From: JBDREA01 sp043820265
Lineage (GTDB): Archaea; Altiarchaeota; Altiarchaeia; IMC4; JBDREA01
DNA length: 19,326 nucleotides
NCBI GenBank assembly: GCA_043820265.1
Contig: JBDREA010000167.1
Coordinates: 1-19,326, forward strand
Direction of reading: 5' to 3'
Shown here: positions 1-7,233 of the stretch, one piece after another
Layout of the letters: every line of letters begins with the position of its first letter
Numbering within the stretch: position 1 is the first letter of the stretch
Notes under the pieces: model-generated
Told to the model about the DNA's origin: nothing
Database searches by the model: none
Seen by the model: only the letters and a program-made list of their open reading frames with translations
Made by a program: the position numbers and the translations under genes

Positions 1-2844
1 TAAAACAATATCGTCTACGGGAACACCCAGTTTCACTAATACCCTTGAAGCTTGTTCGGTTCTAAAATCCAATTTTTTTGAGTCAAGTAAGTATACTTTT
101 TTGTCACCTTCATATTCAATTTTTACTCTGACATGGTCTGATTCTATCCTGTGGGGATTAAACGGTTCTCCCACCACATGGGGGAGGTCGGTTTTTTCTG
201 CATGTTCTGATAACATTTGAGCAGACTCTAAATGGGAACCTCCGTCTTCTGTTGCAATTATTTGCTTTCCTCCAGCGACATATATGATGGGATTGTCATA
301 GGATCCAAGTTCATCAAATTTTTTCCCAACTACTGTTACCTCGCCTAATCCCTCTGGATTTGCAGTTCTCAATGCCCCCACCCATGGAGGAGTTCCTTTT
401 TCTGCAAGAGATAAATCTGTCTCCCACTTAAGATCGCTGGGCTGAAGTCTGCCTTGATGAGTATATTCTGGCCACACTGCGATCTTATCATCTTCACCCA
501 GCTGTCGTAATATCTTATAGAGATCCCGATGTTGCTGTAACCCAAACCCTTGAGTCGCAAGGATTGTGTTATCCATTTCAGGGTGTGAGAAGAAGGGGAT
601 TATCTCTGTTACACTTCTTGCTCCTTGTTCACCTGACACTTTTTCATTTCCGTATTGGTCGAAGTAGTCAACCAACATTTGTCGACATTCTTCTGGGGGC
701 CCGTGTGTGTCAGATGGAGTTATTACAAAGATTTCGTCACCTAACTTACATATTACTCCTTTGTTAGTTGGACTTTTAGCCATGTCCTCTGGCATGCCCC
801 CTAGGAAGGTGATGTTTTTCCCTTCGCCGATATTTCGGTAAGCTTTAAATGATCCCCTAGAAGTGCTTGATTGTACTTCGACAGCATTTACTTCTGGAAA
901 TTTCTTTTTCAGCCGTTCTAATTTGTCCCCATAGTGATCTTTGGTTAAAATCTCTCTTCCGTCTTCGGCAACCAAAAATTCTTTTCCTCCATAGTATATC
1001 CTCGATCCAGGAGGTGATGGTATGAAAAATTTTTGAGCATCGGTTGTGAGTTCATCAAATGGGATATAATGTGGATTATCATATTGATCTATGAAATCCA
1101 AGATATCAGGTTTGACCATCCAAAGATATCCATTATGATAGACTCTAGATTCCGGTTCGAGATCTTTATTTGCCCTTCTCGCCTCCTCTGAGAACTCATC
1201 TCGGGGGACCTCGATTATTTCACCTTTATGATTGATCAACGTAACTATCTTTTGGGCTTGACCAAATTCTTCTTCTCCGCCCCTGGCTTTTAAAATTATT
1301 CGGAACTTAAATCCTTTGCCCTTCGCTGAATCATGGGTCCAGCGAAGGATCCCAAGCTTGTTTTGATTCATTGTCCGGATTCCAAGATCGGGACCTAGAG
1401 CCTCTGAAAGCTGCTCGTATTCCTGACCTAAATTCGGAGAAGTCAACGCAGTATCTGCGATTTCGATGAGCATAGCCTCTGGCCCTAGACGTTGCAGTTC
1501 GGCCCTCTCATCTTCTGTGAGGAATTCGGCGTTGCCAACATCTTTTGCATGTCTAATTGTAATATTCATCTTGGAATCAGGATCTCTTTCTACACGTTTT
1601 CTCGAAAAAGAAACAACCGACCTAATCGTGTCCTCGATGAACCTCTTATTATGAACGCCCGTGTTGATGCCAAAAAATTCGCTGTCAGAATCCACACTGA
1701 TGTTTTCTCCTACAATATCTGAGACTGCAGTTGGTACATCTAATATCGGCGATTCATGATCTAGATAGGAGTTAAAGAGACTACGAATTTTTCCGTATGA
1801 TTCCTGTCCCATCCCGCGCCAGGCATCAGCGAATTCTCTGAAGGATTGGTCGCTAGAGTACTCTCCAAACTCATTGGCGGAAAGCTCCTTTGGAGGACCG
1901 CGTATTTCACCCATCCATGTTCTGATAGCATGAAGATTCTTATGGGTTTCGGCGGGATTTTCGCTATAGGTATCCTTGTATGTTATTTTGGAAAGACCTT
2001 CCAAGGCCTTAGTAATCCTTTCTCCATTATTAACCCACCAGGGAGTTTCTTCAATATTCTCAAATTGTTCTCTCATGTGTCTAACTAGTTTTGTTGCATC
2101 CTCAGAGAAGTTTCGAGCCTCCTCTGCAGTCTTATGTACTACTGCTTTTGGGAGGTTTTTACCCATCACCACTGGTTGGAATTTGGAAAGGAAGTCTATG
2201 GTATCGCCGGTACTGACTTCGTCCTTTAGTACCAAAGTAAAATCGATGAAGTTTGCTAGACTTCCGGGTTCAGGATCATCGAATTTGCTATGAACAATTA
2301 TCGGACGATTCAATCCCATGTTCCCTGTTTTATTGAGGTTATCGCGAGATTCATGGATATATCCTCCCATGCCTTTGGTTGTTGAAAACTGATCGAACTG
2401 TCTGACCACATTCCCGACAGTTTCATCCATCATCGTGAATGCGGTGTTGTAGACTGTAGGGATAAACTTGCCCTCTTTGGCCAATCTTTGCGAAATCTCC
2501 AAACCCTGCATTTTATCCATATAAAGATCTATTACGGCAACATCGAATTTTTCAGTTCTCATGGCCTCCAGGGCCTTCAGAGGATCATTGAATAATACTA
2601 CCTCAGATTCTGGAAAATCCGCCTTAAGTTCTTTTGCAATCTTTCGAAGAGTAGCGTCACAGTCGTCAACGACTACAATCCATCGTCCCCTGCGAAGTTC
2701 CTTTTTATCCTTAGATAATGCCCTGAATCTTTGCCCCTCCTCACCTGGTGGCATAAGGTCTTGTGGTGTTAGGACAGGGCTAGTAGGTGTTCTGGTAGTT
2801 GGAGAAGTGGTTGTTTGGTTTTGGATTCTTGCCGTTGTCACCAT
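1..2844 (-). CDS. Receiver-domain protein with degenerate histidine-kinase-like ATPase domain and long unknown C-terminus (3' end beyond window)
   Basis: Reading the minus strand from ATG at 2844 gives 948 codons with no stop before the window edge, so the C-terminus is missing. Residues 1-50 are Thr/Pro-rich and probably disordered. Residues 54 to about 160 (perhaps 225) form a response-regulator receiver: acidic pair D60/D61, phospho-acceptor D106 in a VIDLYMDKMQG loop, T134, and conserved-lysine candidate K157 or K207. Residues about 240-365 are helical. Residues about 395-520 resemble a HATPase_c domain: a strand MNITI, then EIADTA like a G1 box, then an LGI...GKGFKFRIIL ending typical of kinases. 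The N-box asparagine and G1 glycines are not evident, so ATP binding is doubtful. Residues 520-948 are unrecognised. No membrane segment is seen, so a cytosolic signalling or scaffold role is inferred. A TATA-like box at 2871-2878 would give a leaderless mRNA. The receiver call is strong; the kinase-like call is moderate. Confidence 0.85.
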   Translation of the reverse strand, partial: MVTTARIQNQTTTSPTTRTPTSPVLTPQDLMPPGEEGQRFRALSKDKKELRRGRWIVVVDDCDATLRKIAKELKADFPESEVVLFNDPLKALEAMRTEKFDVAVIDLYMDKMQGLEISQRLAKEGKFIPTVYNTAFTMMDETVGNVVRQFDQFSTTKGMGGYIHESRDNLNKTGNMGLNRPIIVHSKFDDPEPGSLANFIDFTLVLKDEVSTGDTIDFLSKFQPVVMGKNLPKAVVHKTAEEARNFSEDATKLVRHMREQFENIEETPWWVNNGERITKALEGLSKITYKDTYSENPAETHKNLHAIRTWMGEIRGPPKELSANEFGEYSSDQSFREFADAWRGMGQESYGKIRSLFNSYLDHESPILDVPTAVSDIVGENISVDSDSEFFGINTGVHNKRFIEDTIRSVVSFSRKRVERDPDSKMNITIRHAKDVGNAEFLTEDERAELQRLGPEAMLIEIADTALTSPNLGQEYEQLSEALGPDLGIRTMNQNKLGILRWTHDSAKGKGFKFRIILKARGGEEEFGQAQKIVTLINHKGEIIEVPRDEFSEEARRANKDLEPESRVYHNGYLWMVKPDILDFIDQYDNPHYIPFDELTTDAQKFFIPSPPGSRIYYGGKEFLVAEDGREILTKDHYGDKLERLKKKFPEVNAVEVQSSTSRGSFKAYRNIGEGKNITFLGGMPEDMAKSPTNKGVICKLGDEIFVITPSDTHGPPEECRQMLVDYFDQYGNEKVSGEQGARSVTEIIPFFSHPEMDNTILATQGFGLQQHRDLYKILRQLGEDDKIAVWPEYTHQGRLQPSDLKWETDLSLAEKGTPPWVGALRTANPEGLGEVTVVGKKFDELGSYDNPIIYVAGGKQIIATEDGGSHLESAQMLSEHAEKTDLPHVVGEPFNPHRIESDHVRVKIEYEGDKKVYLLDSKKLDFRTEQASRVLVKLGVPVDDIVL

Positions 2845-2914
2845 TTTATATGTTTTATGGGGAAGTTCAGAAATAAAAGATGTTACTTGGTGCTATTAGT
2901 AAATCCCAAGCTTG

Positions 2915-2922
2915 TTAATTAA
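2915..2922 (+). promoter_or_regulatory. TATA-like box of the C/D box sRNA
   Basis: TTAATTAA is centred about 27 bp before position 2944-2945, exactly where the terminal stem of the predicted sRNA begins. This is the archaeal TATA-to-start distance. Inferred from spacing only. Confidence 0.5.
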
Positions 2923-2943
2923 CTCCTCCTTCCCATTTCTTTT

Positions 2944-3010
2944 TTGTTCGGGTGATGAGGGCGTACCCCACGCAGATATGGTGATGACAAGGGTAGCTGC
3001 TGACGGACAA
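2944..3010 (+). ncRNA. C/D box sRNA (2'-O-methylation guide)
   Basis: All parts of an archaeal C/D box guide RNA occur in order. Box C is GTGATGA (2952-2958), followed by a 14-nt spacer (2959-2972). Box D' is CAGA (2973-2976, one change from CTGA), followed by a 4-nt link. Box C' is GTGATGA (2981-2987), followed by a 12-nt guide (2988-2999). Box D is CTGA (3000-3003). TTGTTCG (2944-2950) pairs with CGGACAA (3004-3010) over 7 bp with one G-U, giving the terminal stem that completes the kink-turn. The D guide CAAGGGTAGCTG would pair with CAGCUACCCUUG in a target; by the D+5 rule the modified base would be the U. I could not assign a target in rRNA or tRNA. Such RNAs work with L7Ae, Nop5 and fibrillarin, none of which is encoded here. 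A TATA-like box lies upstream and a T tract downstream. Confidence 0.85.
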
Positions 3011-3015
3011 GAACC

Positions 3016-3025
3016 TTTTTCTTTT
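3016..3025 (+). terminator. T-tract terminator after the sRNA
   Basis: TTTTTCTTTT begins 6 nt after the sRNA terminal stem. Archaeal RNA polymerase often terminates at such tracts. It would separate the sRNA transcript from the endonuclease gene downstream. Confidence 0.45.
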
Positions 3026-3037
3026 AATTCATTGCTG

Positions 3038-3045
3038 ATATATTT
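3038..3045 (+). promoter_or_regulatory. TATA box of the endonuclease Q gene
   Basis: ATATATTT is centred about 30 bp before the ATG at 3072, and no Shine-Dalgarno sequence is visible. A leaderless transcript is inferred. Confidence 0.5.
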
Positions 3046-3071
3046 GTTTTTATGTCTTTTATAGGTATTTT

Positions 3072-4301
3072 ATGAACGAATTTAATGTTGACTTCCACAT
3101 CCACGGGAAATTTTCCGGTGGTACGAGTCCGTCGATGGAGATCCCGAGGATCGCGCAGTTCGCTGAGCTTAAGGGATTGGACGTCGTTGCGACATCAGAT
3201 TGTCTTCATTCTGGCTGGCTAGCCCACATCAAGGGGACTCTTTCTGAGGTGTCTGAGGGGCTATACAAAGCGGAAAACGCGGATACCAAGTTCATAATCC
3301 AGACCGAGATCGAAGGAGCTGGGAGAGTCCACCATATCATCTTATTACCTTCGATTGATGCGGCAGTCAAGCTAAGAAAAAGATTTGAGCCTCACTCGCC
3401 AAACCTTGACTCAGACGGCAGGCCGAATGTTAACCTATCCGGTGAAAAAATCGTTGAAGAAGTTTACAGCGTTGGTGGAATCGTTGGCCCCGCCCATGCA
3501 TTTACACCCTATGTCGCTATCTATAAAGCGTTCCATTCTATCGATGAATGTTATGGCAGGCAATCAGAAAATATACATTTCGTAGAACTCGGCCTTTCGG
3601 CGGACACCGATTACGCAGACCGCATCGAGGAACTCCAAGATAAGACTTTTATGACGAACAGCGACTGCCACAGTCCCCAACCCCATCGCCTAGGCCGCGA
3701 ATTCAACAGGCTCGCGTTAAAGGAGCTGAGCTTCCCAGAGATAGTGAAAGCGATCAAACGGGAGGACGGCAGACATTTCACACTTAACGTTGGATTGAAC
3801 CCGGCCGAAGGAAAATACCACCTCACAGCTTGTAACAGATGCTTTCAACGATACCAACTCAAAGATGCGGAGTCGCTTAAGATGAAGTGTCCGGAGTGCA
3901 GGGGCAGGATAAAATTGGGAGTCTCAGACAGGATACAATCAAAGCTTGCGAGCTGGGAGTCACCTAGGCACCCAGAGCACAGACCACCCTACATCCACAT
4001 TCTGCCCCTTGCAGAGATAATATCTTTGTCTCTTGGCATCAGAACAATCACGAGTAAAAGGATCCAGGAAAAATGGCAGCAATTCATCGACGAATACAAA
4101 ACCGAGATTAACGTATTACTCGACGCACCACCAGAAGATCTAAAAAAAACCGACGGAAAAATCGGCTCATTGATTGAAAGATTCAGAAGAGGAACCATAC
4201 CCTACGTCGCAGGCGGAGGAGGACAATACGGCCGACCCACCCTAAAAGGGGAAAAAACAAATTACTGGGGGAAAGGACAAAAGAAACTTGGTGAATTTTA
4301 A
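3072..4301 (+). CDS. endoQ: Endonuclease Q (EndoQ), PHP-domain DNA repair nuclease
   Basis: This 409-residue protein matches the archaeal EndoQ family, which nicks DNA 5' to deaminated bases such as uracil and hypoxanthine. The N-terminal PHP domain (about 1-230) shows the metal-binding set: D7-x-H9-x-H11, D43/H46, E79, H87/H88, H142 and D198-C-H200. A four-cysteine zinc site follows (C254-x2-C257, C273-x2-C276), then the family's RIKLGVSDRI segment and a basic helical C-terminus. The last seven residues, QKKLGEF (403-409), look like a shortened PCNA-interaction motif, consistent with the known partnership of EndoQ with PCNA. Its length is close to that of known family members. The gene lies 61 nt after a C/D box sRNA and 39 nt before an aminotransferase-like gene; no functional link to either is evident. 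Assignment rests on recognised motifs, not on a search. Confidence 0.88.
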   Translation: MNEFNVDFHIHGKFSGGTSPSMEIPRIAQFAELKGLDVVATSDCLHSGWLAHIKGTLSEVSEGLYKAENADTKFIIQTEIEGAGRVHHIILLPSIDAAVKLRKRFEPHSPNLDSDGRPNVNLSGEKIVEEVYSVGGIVGPAHAFTPYVAIYKAFHSIDECYGRQSENIHFVELGLSADTDYADRIEELQDKTFMTNSDCHSPQPHRLGREFNRLALKELSFPEIVKAIKREDGRHFTLNVGLNPAEGKYHLTACNRCFQRYQLKDAESLKMKCPECRGRIKLGVSDRIQSKLASWESPRHPEHRPPYIHILPLAEIISLSLGIRTITSKRIQEKWQQFIDEYKTEINVLLDAPPEDLKKTDGKIGSLIERFRRGTIPYVAGGGGQYGRPTLKGEKTNYWGKGQKKLGEF

Positions 4302-4304
4302 ACC

Positions 4305-4311
4305 TTATTAA
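4305..4311 (+). promoter_or_regulatory. Weak TATA-like box before the aminotransferase gene
   Basis: TTATTAA is centred about 33 bp before the ATG at 4341, just after the endonuclease stop codon. It may give the aminotransferase gene its own short-leader transcript; co-transcription with the endonuclease gene remains possible. Confidence 0.35.
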
Positions 4312-4340
4312 CTAAGCCTTCGTTATCTTATTTTACTAAA

Positions 4341-6044
4341 ATGGCTCATAAGACAAAGGTTCAATTGGGAAAGGAAGTTACTGGAGGGGAGCTTAAGGCG
4401 CGAAGTGGCGGATTGCCAGACCTTAGACCGGTTCGAGACGCTGCTTTGGAACTTATCAAAAAAGCACCCGATGGAAAAGTCTTACGAGAGGATATAACAA
4501 CTAAAAAGGGTGTTATAATCGAAAACGCTCTCGTCAGACAGGAGGATATTTTAAGGTTGGCTGGAATCCTTGATGCAGACACGACCCATGGAGACTGCAA
4601 GACTGCTTTGAGTGGTTTTGCCGCGGAAAAGGGGGTTGATTTAAATATCGATTCATGGGTTCAAGAAACGAAGGACCGACTCAAAAAGACGCTGACCGGC
4701 GACAACGAAGTGGGGGGTGGACTGAATAAAGCTATTGACGCTCTCTCTTGGGGTCTTGTGCGGGGTAAGCTGAGTTACAAGGACTTTGCGAGAAATCGGA
4801 AACTTTGGACTGTGAACTCTGGGGTTGACCCGACGACTCCTGAGGGGCAAGAAAGCCTTGCCAACAGGATAAACACCTTCGTCAAGGGCACCTACCAGCG
4901 CCACCCAAAAGCCAAGCAGGTACTCACCGGATGGCATGATGGAAACCTTGACGTCATCGACCGGATAAACGTTCCTACGATTTCGCCGACCGTCAATTAT
5001 GGAGGAGGCGGGGTGTTCGAGGGGATGGTGGGCTACCTGAACGTAACCTCAGAGGGAAAACTGACTGCAAACATCGTCGACCCCAAGGGCCACTACGACA
5101 GACTTGTAAAGGGGGTTGAGGCTCTTGGTCGAGAATTGCCCTTCACCTACGAGGAATTCAGGACCGGTCTAGCAGACGTGATATCTGCCAACAAAGGAGT
5201 TCTTAAGGACGGTGACTACAGGTTTTATCTGCGACCCGTCACCTCGATTAAGATGCCAAAAGGAAGAGAACACACTGGAATTGGTTTAAAGCAAAGCGAC
5301 AAACCCCTATCCCTTTCCATTTTCACACTCCCCTTCGGCCCATATCTCGATGAGAAAGGTTCCTACGTCCTAGCATCAGAGAGGATTCCGCCGGTTGAAG
5401 CAGTCAGCGACCTGAAACTCGGTGGGAAGTACGCCCCCCACATGGCTATAAAAGAATCGGCTGTAGGTAAGGGATTCACTGAGGCGCTCTGCCTTGACAT
5501 GGACGGCGGAGTGGCGGAGGGCACAGGGGAGAATTTCTACATCATCAAAAACGACCCAACAGGTGGTGCCCCCACATTGATAACCCCCAAGCCCGGAAAG
5601 GGAATACTTCAGGGAAGGACCAGAAGCATAGTCATGGACCTGGCCCGGGACATAGGCTGGAAGGTGGAGGAAAGCGACGGCATATCCATAACTGAGGTCG
5701 TCAGGGCAGATGAAGCCATGATTACAGGCACAGCCGGCGAAGTGGGGGGAATAAAGAAATTCACCCTTCCAAAGGAGGTTGCCGAAAAGATCCAAAAGGG
5801 CAAGCTAATGCAGCAAGACGGTGCAAACCTGGAAAATCTAATCGGAGAGCATCAGATCGGCTCGGGCGAAATCGGACCCCACGTCAGAAAACTCCAGGAA
5901 GCATACAACACCATCTACACACTCGACCGGCAGAAGTTGGAAAAATTCGTAGGTGCATCAAATGTCGACAAATACTTCGACCTAATCGAAGTCATAGATT
6001 TGGGACGAGCACCAGATGGGTTTAAGCCAAGATACCCTGGGTAA
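4341..6044 (+). CDS. ilvE: Fold-type IV PLP aminotransferase (branched-chain-like) with ~200-residue N-terminal extension
   Basis: Residues about 205-530 follow the branched-chain aminotransferase pattern: GGVFEG (223-228), R254 for phosphate binding, RFYLRP (294-299), LPFGPYL (330-336), the PLP lysine K359 in DLKLGG, the EGTGEN loop (393-398), then LQGRTRS (423-429) and TGTAGEV (462-468). Known members exchange amino groups between Val, Leu or Ile and 2-oxoglutarate in the cytosol, but the substrate here is uncertain and the symbol is provisional. Two things are odd. The protein is 567 residues while the family is usually near 300. The extra N-terminal 200 residues are soluble and not recognised, and about 30 residues are inserted near 475-505 before the final helix. 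No biosynthetic partners (ilvC, ilvD, leu genes) lie nearby. The ATG at 4341 is the first start of the open frame. Confidence 0.82.
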   Translation: MAHKTKVQLGKEVTGGELKARSGGLPDLRPVRDAALELIKKAPDGKVLREDITTKKGVIIENALVRQEDILRLAGILDADTTHGDCKTALSGFAAEKGVDLNIDSWVQETKDRLKKTLTGDNEVGGGLNKAIDALSWGLVRGKLSYKDFARNRKLWTVNSGVDPTTPEGQESLANRINTFVKGTYQRHPKAKQVLTGWHDGNLDVIDRINVPTISPTVNYGGGGVFEGMVGYLNVTSEGKLTANIVDPKGHYDRLVKGVEALGRELPFTYEEFRTGLADVISANKGVLKDGDYRFYLRPVTSIKMPKGREHTGIGLKQSDKPLSLSIFTLPFGPYLDEKGSYVLASERIPPVEAVSDLKLGGKYAPHMAIKESAVGKGFTEALCLDMDGGVAEGTGENFYIIKNDPTGGAPTLITPKPGKGILQGRTRSIVMDLARDIGWKVEESDGISITEVVRADEAMITGTAGEVGGIKKFTLPKEVAEKIQKGKLMQQDGANLENLIGEHQIGSGEIGPHVRKLQEAYNTIYTLDRQKLEKFVGASNVDKYFDLIEVIDLGRAPDGFKPRYPG

Positions 6045-6049
6045 AAAAC

Positions 6050-6142
6050 CCGACACCGGTCGCAGAGAACCCGTGTCCATTGGATGCCTGCACCGTCCTA
6101 TACAGCGGCTGGAATTTGATTGCCCAAATAATAGTTGCTTAA
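6050..6142 (+). pseudogene. Remnant of the C-terminus of a 'GWNLI' surface protein
   Basis: One frame reads through to a TAA at 6140-6142 and encodes 30 residues ending YSGWNLIAQIIVA, with no start codon of its own. The 202-residue secreted protein encoded at 7234-7842 ends in the related GSGWNLISLKEEI. Two cysteines in NPCPLDAC precede the motif. The likeliest reading is a 3' stub of a lost secreted-protein gene. It lies directly behind the aminotransferase stop codon in another frame, so a frameshifted extension of that gene is a less likely alternative. Confidence 0.45.
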
Positions 6143-6180
6143 CCTAGCTGTTCACTTAAGCTTATCAGGTTGGTTGAGAA
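6139..6180 (-). pseudogene. Second, opposite-strand remnant of an 'NLISL' surface-protein end
   Basis: On the minus strand a short frame encodes FSTNLISLSEQLG and stops at 6139-6141, overlapping the stop of the plus-strand remnant. A 12-base identity with the tail of the 202-residue protein gene (6160-6171 against 7252-7263) supports shared origin. The frame closes about 70 bases upstream (stop complement at 6247-6249) with no ATG, so it cannot be an intact gene. It is very short and coincidence is possible. Confidence 0.3.
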
Positions 6181-6208
6181 GTGACCGTTCTTTATGGGTT
6201 TTTTCTGC

Positions 6209-6216
6209 TTTTTATA
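6209..6216 (+). promoter_or_regulatory. TATA box before the 316-residue orphan gene
   Basis: TTTTTATA would place a transcription start near 6240, leaving a 5' leader of about 22 nt that contains the GTGATC ribosome-binding core at 6253-6258. Confidence 0.45.
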
Positions 6217-6252
6217 CTTGTTCTTCCGGGATGTTATTATAAGTAATTAGAT

Positions 6253-6258
6253 GTGATC
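6253..6258 (+). promoter_or_regulatory. Ribosome binding site (GTGATC) deciding the start at 6262
   Basis: GTGATC is complementary to GATCAC in the 3' end of archaeal 16S rRNA and ends 3 nt before the ATG at 6262. The same bases could be read as a GTG start at 6253, but their match to the anti-Shine-Dalgarno sequence favours the ATG. Confidence 0.6.
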
Positions 6259-6261
6259 GAA

Positions 6262-7212
6262 ATGGCAGTTACTACTATCAGAGGAGATCAAGGACTGCGT
6301 ATCAGACCAGAGGTCGCAGACCTGCCTATTGCTAAGATTGATTTGATGAGTCTTCCAACAGCTGGGACTGTATCTTTGAGCAATAAATCTATGGCTAGGG
6401 GGGTTGGGCTTCGCATGAATAGAAATTTTATGGATACCCCAATCAAGGGCGAAAGAAACTCAGATGATTCCCATTCAATCTGTTTTCTAGCAAGCCCGGA
6501 TGTAATTCATAATTGTCATCTTACTACTACTGGAGTCGCATCGTCGGATAGATATCCGGAAAAACCCGGATCCTTTGCTGATGAAGCATTTAGGTTTTCA
6601 ATGAGTGTGGGAAAAGATGGTCCGAGGCTTTTACACGAAGCAAGTAAAGAGTTCCCTATTGGAAAGCCTGTCTTTTTTCTCACGTTGGATGCCGTCGACA
6701 TTGTCGGAACACAGAATGTTGATCCACCTCCGACTCTCCATATAGGTATGCGTAGGTGGAAGGGCGATTGGATGGGTAATTCTAAGAGCGAATGGAAACC
6801 TAGACCTGAATTTCAGGGGGATAGGGAAGCGTTAGATTCCATTCGTCAAAAGCAGACTGATGCTCACAGACATGGTGGAGATGAGGCCTTTCGTGATGAA
6901 TTCGTAGCGGACGTACCGGTTTCAAGCAATCAGTTCACGAAGTCTGAGGTCCAGGGTTTAGTTACAACACTTGCGCGTATGGTGGAAGCAGAAATCATAC
7001 CCCCAGAAACAAGATTAGAGACATTCCAGGGAGTAAGTCAAACAAACATTGGACAGGGTAGAAAAGATGTCCCCGGGATTAAACCTGAGTTGGCTCAAAC
7101 CTCAGAGAGTATTCTTAGAGGGAAGATCCCTACTGGAGTCATCCCTATGTCTTGGAGGAATGTGGGTGAATTTCTAAGAGCAGCGAATCTCGCTGGAATC
7201 CAGCCAGATTAA
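6262..7212 (+). CDS. Hypothetical cytosolic protein, 316 residues
   Basis: I do not recognise this protein. It begins MAVTTIRGDQGLRIRP and has no signal peptide or membrane segment, so it is probably cytosolic. A central stretch FFLTLDAVDIVG reads like a buried beta strand. It is followed by a tryptophan-containing loop (MRRWKGDWMGN) and a charged His/Arg-rich stretch (DAHRHGGDEAFRDEF). The last part, SWRRNVG-like but read here as MSWRNVGEFLRAANLAGIQ, looks helical. No catalytic signature is evident. It has its own TATA-like box and a good ribosome-binding core, and it converges with the surface-protein pair on the other strand with only 21 nt between stop codons. It is a real gene by length, start context and freedom from stops, but its function is unknown. 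Confidence 0.7.
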   Translation: MAVTTIRGDQGLRIRPEVADLPIAKIDLMSLPTAGTVSLSNKSMARGVGLRMNRNFMDTPIKGERNSDDSHSICFLASPDVIHNCHLTTTGVASSDRYPEKPGSFADEAFRFSMSVGKDGPRLLHEASKEFPIGKPVFFLTLDAVDIVGTQNVDPPPTLHIGMRRWKGDWMGNSKSEWKPRPEFQGDREALDSIRQKQTDAHRHGGDEAFRDEFVADVPVSSNQFTKSEVQGLVTTLARMVEAEIIPPETRLETFQGVSQTNIGQGRKDVPGIKPELAQTSESILRGKIPTGVIPMSWRNVGEFLRAANLAGIQPD

Positions 7213-7233
7213 TCTAATCTTAACCAAAATTGA

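Noticed and set aside
1466..2899. Several plus-strand open frames of 60-112 codons (for example 1846-2088, 1976-2293, 2561-2899)
   Set aside because: They lie antisense inside the 948-codon receiver protein frame, have no family features, and overlap each other.
5376..5795. Minus-strand open frame of 139 codons
   Set aside because: It is antisense to the aminotransferase over its most conserved motifs (PLP lysine, EGTGEN); the plus-strand reading is clearly the real one.
6253..6261. GTG start at 6253 for the 316-residue protein
   Set aside because: GTGATC at this spot is better explained as the ribosome-binding core for the ATG at 6262.
6045..6261. tRNA or second C/D box sRNA in this gap
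   Set aside because: No cloverleaf arms or TψC-like GTTCRA motif, and no RTGATGA/CTGA pair, could be found.
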